DNA of 6,536 bases. It comes from JANQLC01 sp036881805. GTDB taxonomy: Bacteria; Bacteroidota; Bacteroidia; Flavobacteriales; JANQLC01. The stretch's first letter is position 1. Each line of letters starts with the position of its first letter. Under the pieces are notes generated by a model, which saw only the letters and a program-made list of their open reading frames with translations, searched no databases and had not been told where the DNA came from. Location: the NCBI GenBank assembly GCA_036881805.1, contig JBAJNK010000059.1, positions 1 through 6,536 on the forward strand, read 5' to 3'. The translations under genes were made by a program, and so were the position numbers. This document shows, piece after piece, positions 5,567 to 6,536 of the stretch.

Positions 5567-6536
5567 ATGGTAACGATCGAGAAAGTACAATCCAATAGAG
5601 ATAAGCGGGCATTTATTCGCTTTCCGTTCCAGCTCTACAAAGGCAACCCCTATTGGGTACCCCCGCTGATACGGAGTGAATGGGAAACGCTCGATGCGGA
5701 TAAAAATCCGGCATTCGATGCGGCAGAGGCGCACTTTTTCTTGGCCTACAAAGGCGGCGGGGTGGTAGGCCGCATCGCAGCCCTCATCAACTGGACTGAA
5801 GTGCGCCAACAGGGAGAGAAAAAAATGCGCTTCGGCTGGTTTGATGTGGTAGACGACTTAGACGTGACCCGCGCCTTGATCGATGAGGTGCAAAAGATAG
5901 CCAAGGCGAAAAAACTCAGCTTTTTAGAAGGCCCCCTCGGCCGCTCCAACTTAGATAAAGCCGGTTTGCTGACCCGAGGTTTTGAATCGGTCTCCACCCT
6001 GGCAACCGGATACAACCACCCGTATTACCTACAACACCTACTGGATTTGGGATTTGAAAAAGCGACGGAATGGGTGGAATACACCATAAAAGTGCCCGCG
6101 CGAATCCCCGAAAAAATGCAGCGGTTTGCCCGCTTAATCCAGTCGAAATACCGGTTGAAAATCCTCAGGTTCCAATCGAAAAAAGAACTGGCCCAACATG
6201 CGGATGAGCTCTTCGATTTATTGGATGAAACATACCGCAGCTTGCGCGCTTATGTGCCGATTTCCGAAAGGCAAAAACAGTATTACATCCAAAAATTTAT
6301 CCGGTTGATCCACCTGGATTACATCGCCGCCATCCGTGATGAAAGCGATGCGATGATCGCCTTTGCCATCACCATGCCCTCCTATTCAAAAGCCCTACAA
6401 AGCGCCAAAGGGCAGTTATTTCCATTGGGTTTTGTCCACCTATTGCGCGCCCATCGAAAAAATAACCGGGCAGACTTGTACCTGATTGGCGTCAAACCGG
6501 AATTCCAAAAAAAAGGGGTGACGGCCATCCTCTTCG
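5567..6536 (+). CDS. GNAT-superfamily protein, Bacteroidota conserved family (3' end outside window)
   Basis: The ATG at 5567 opens a frame that stays open to the window edge, about 323 residues. The start VTIEKVQSNRDKRAFIRFPFQLYKGNPYWVPPL and later blocks (RFGWFDVVDD, LEGPLGRSNLD, TGYNHPYY, WVEYTIKVP, FPLGFVHLLRA, LYLIGVKPEFQKKG) fit a widespread Bacteroidota family of about 370-390 aa annotated as GNAT N-acetyltransferase. The Q-K-K-G-V-T segment near the cut matches the acetyl-CoA-binding motif A (Q/R-x-x-G-x-G/A). The substrate is not known, and I do not infer one. Roughly 50-60 residues should be missing. It lies 59 bases after the mosaic lipoprotein gene on the same strand, but its cleaner, GC-richer coding suggests an independent core gene. 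The protein should be cytosolic, with no signal peptide. Confidence 0.88.
   Translation, partial: MVTIEKVQSNRDKRAFIRFPFQLYKGNPYWVPPLIRSEWETLDADKNPAFDAAEAHFFLAYKGGGVVGRIAALINWTEVRQQGEKKMRFGWFDVVDDLDVTRALIDEVQKIAKAKKLSFLEGPLGRSNLDKAGLLTRGFESVSTLATGYNHPYYLQHLLDLGFEKATEWVEYTIKVPARIPEKMQRFARLIQSKYRLKILRFQSKKELAQHADELFDLLDETYRSLRAYVPISERQKQYYIQKFIRLIHLDYIAAIRDESDAMIAFAITMPSYSKALQSAKGQLFPLGFVHLLRAHRKNNRADLYLIGVKPEFQKKGVTAILF

Overview
The window looks like a chromosomal segment from a member of the Bacteroidota; I cannot name the genus. The evidence is threefold. Three consecutive lipoproteins carry an acidic stretch right after the lipid-attachment cysteine (C-QRDE, C-QKDE, C-REDD), as in Bacteroidota surface lipoproteins. 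The start codons have AT-rich leaders without a Shine-Dalgarno sequence. The last gene belongs to a GNAT-like family that I know mainly from Bacteroidota.

Layout, all on the plus strand: 1-255 is a flank with only ambiguous short open frames. At 256-1239 and 1393-2289 lie two paralogous lipoproteins of 327 and 298 aa with the same two-domain plan. At 2364-5507 is a 1047-aa mosaic lipoprotein. Its first ~155 residues match the first domain of its two neighbours. A capped six-unit leucine-rich repeat (LRR) follows, then an acidic Ser/Glu and Thr-rich stalk, then two copies of a charged, probably coiled-coil module. At 5567 a GNAT-superfamily protein begins and runs off the window after about 323 codons.

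The three lipoproteins appear to have arisen by tandem duplication and to be exported together to the cell surface. In the third, the second domain was replaced by an LRR plus a repeat-built stalk. The genes are close (153 and 74 bp gaps) and may be co-transcribed. Part of an upstream element recurs before the first two genes, so gene 2 may also have its own promoter. The GNAT gene looks like an unrelated core gene. The most unusual object is the third gene, with duplicated modules, codon-use mosaicism and a possibly frameshifted C-terminus.
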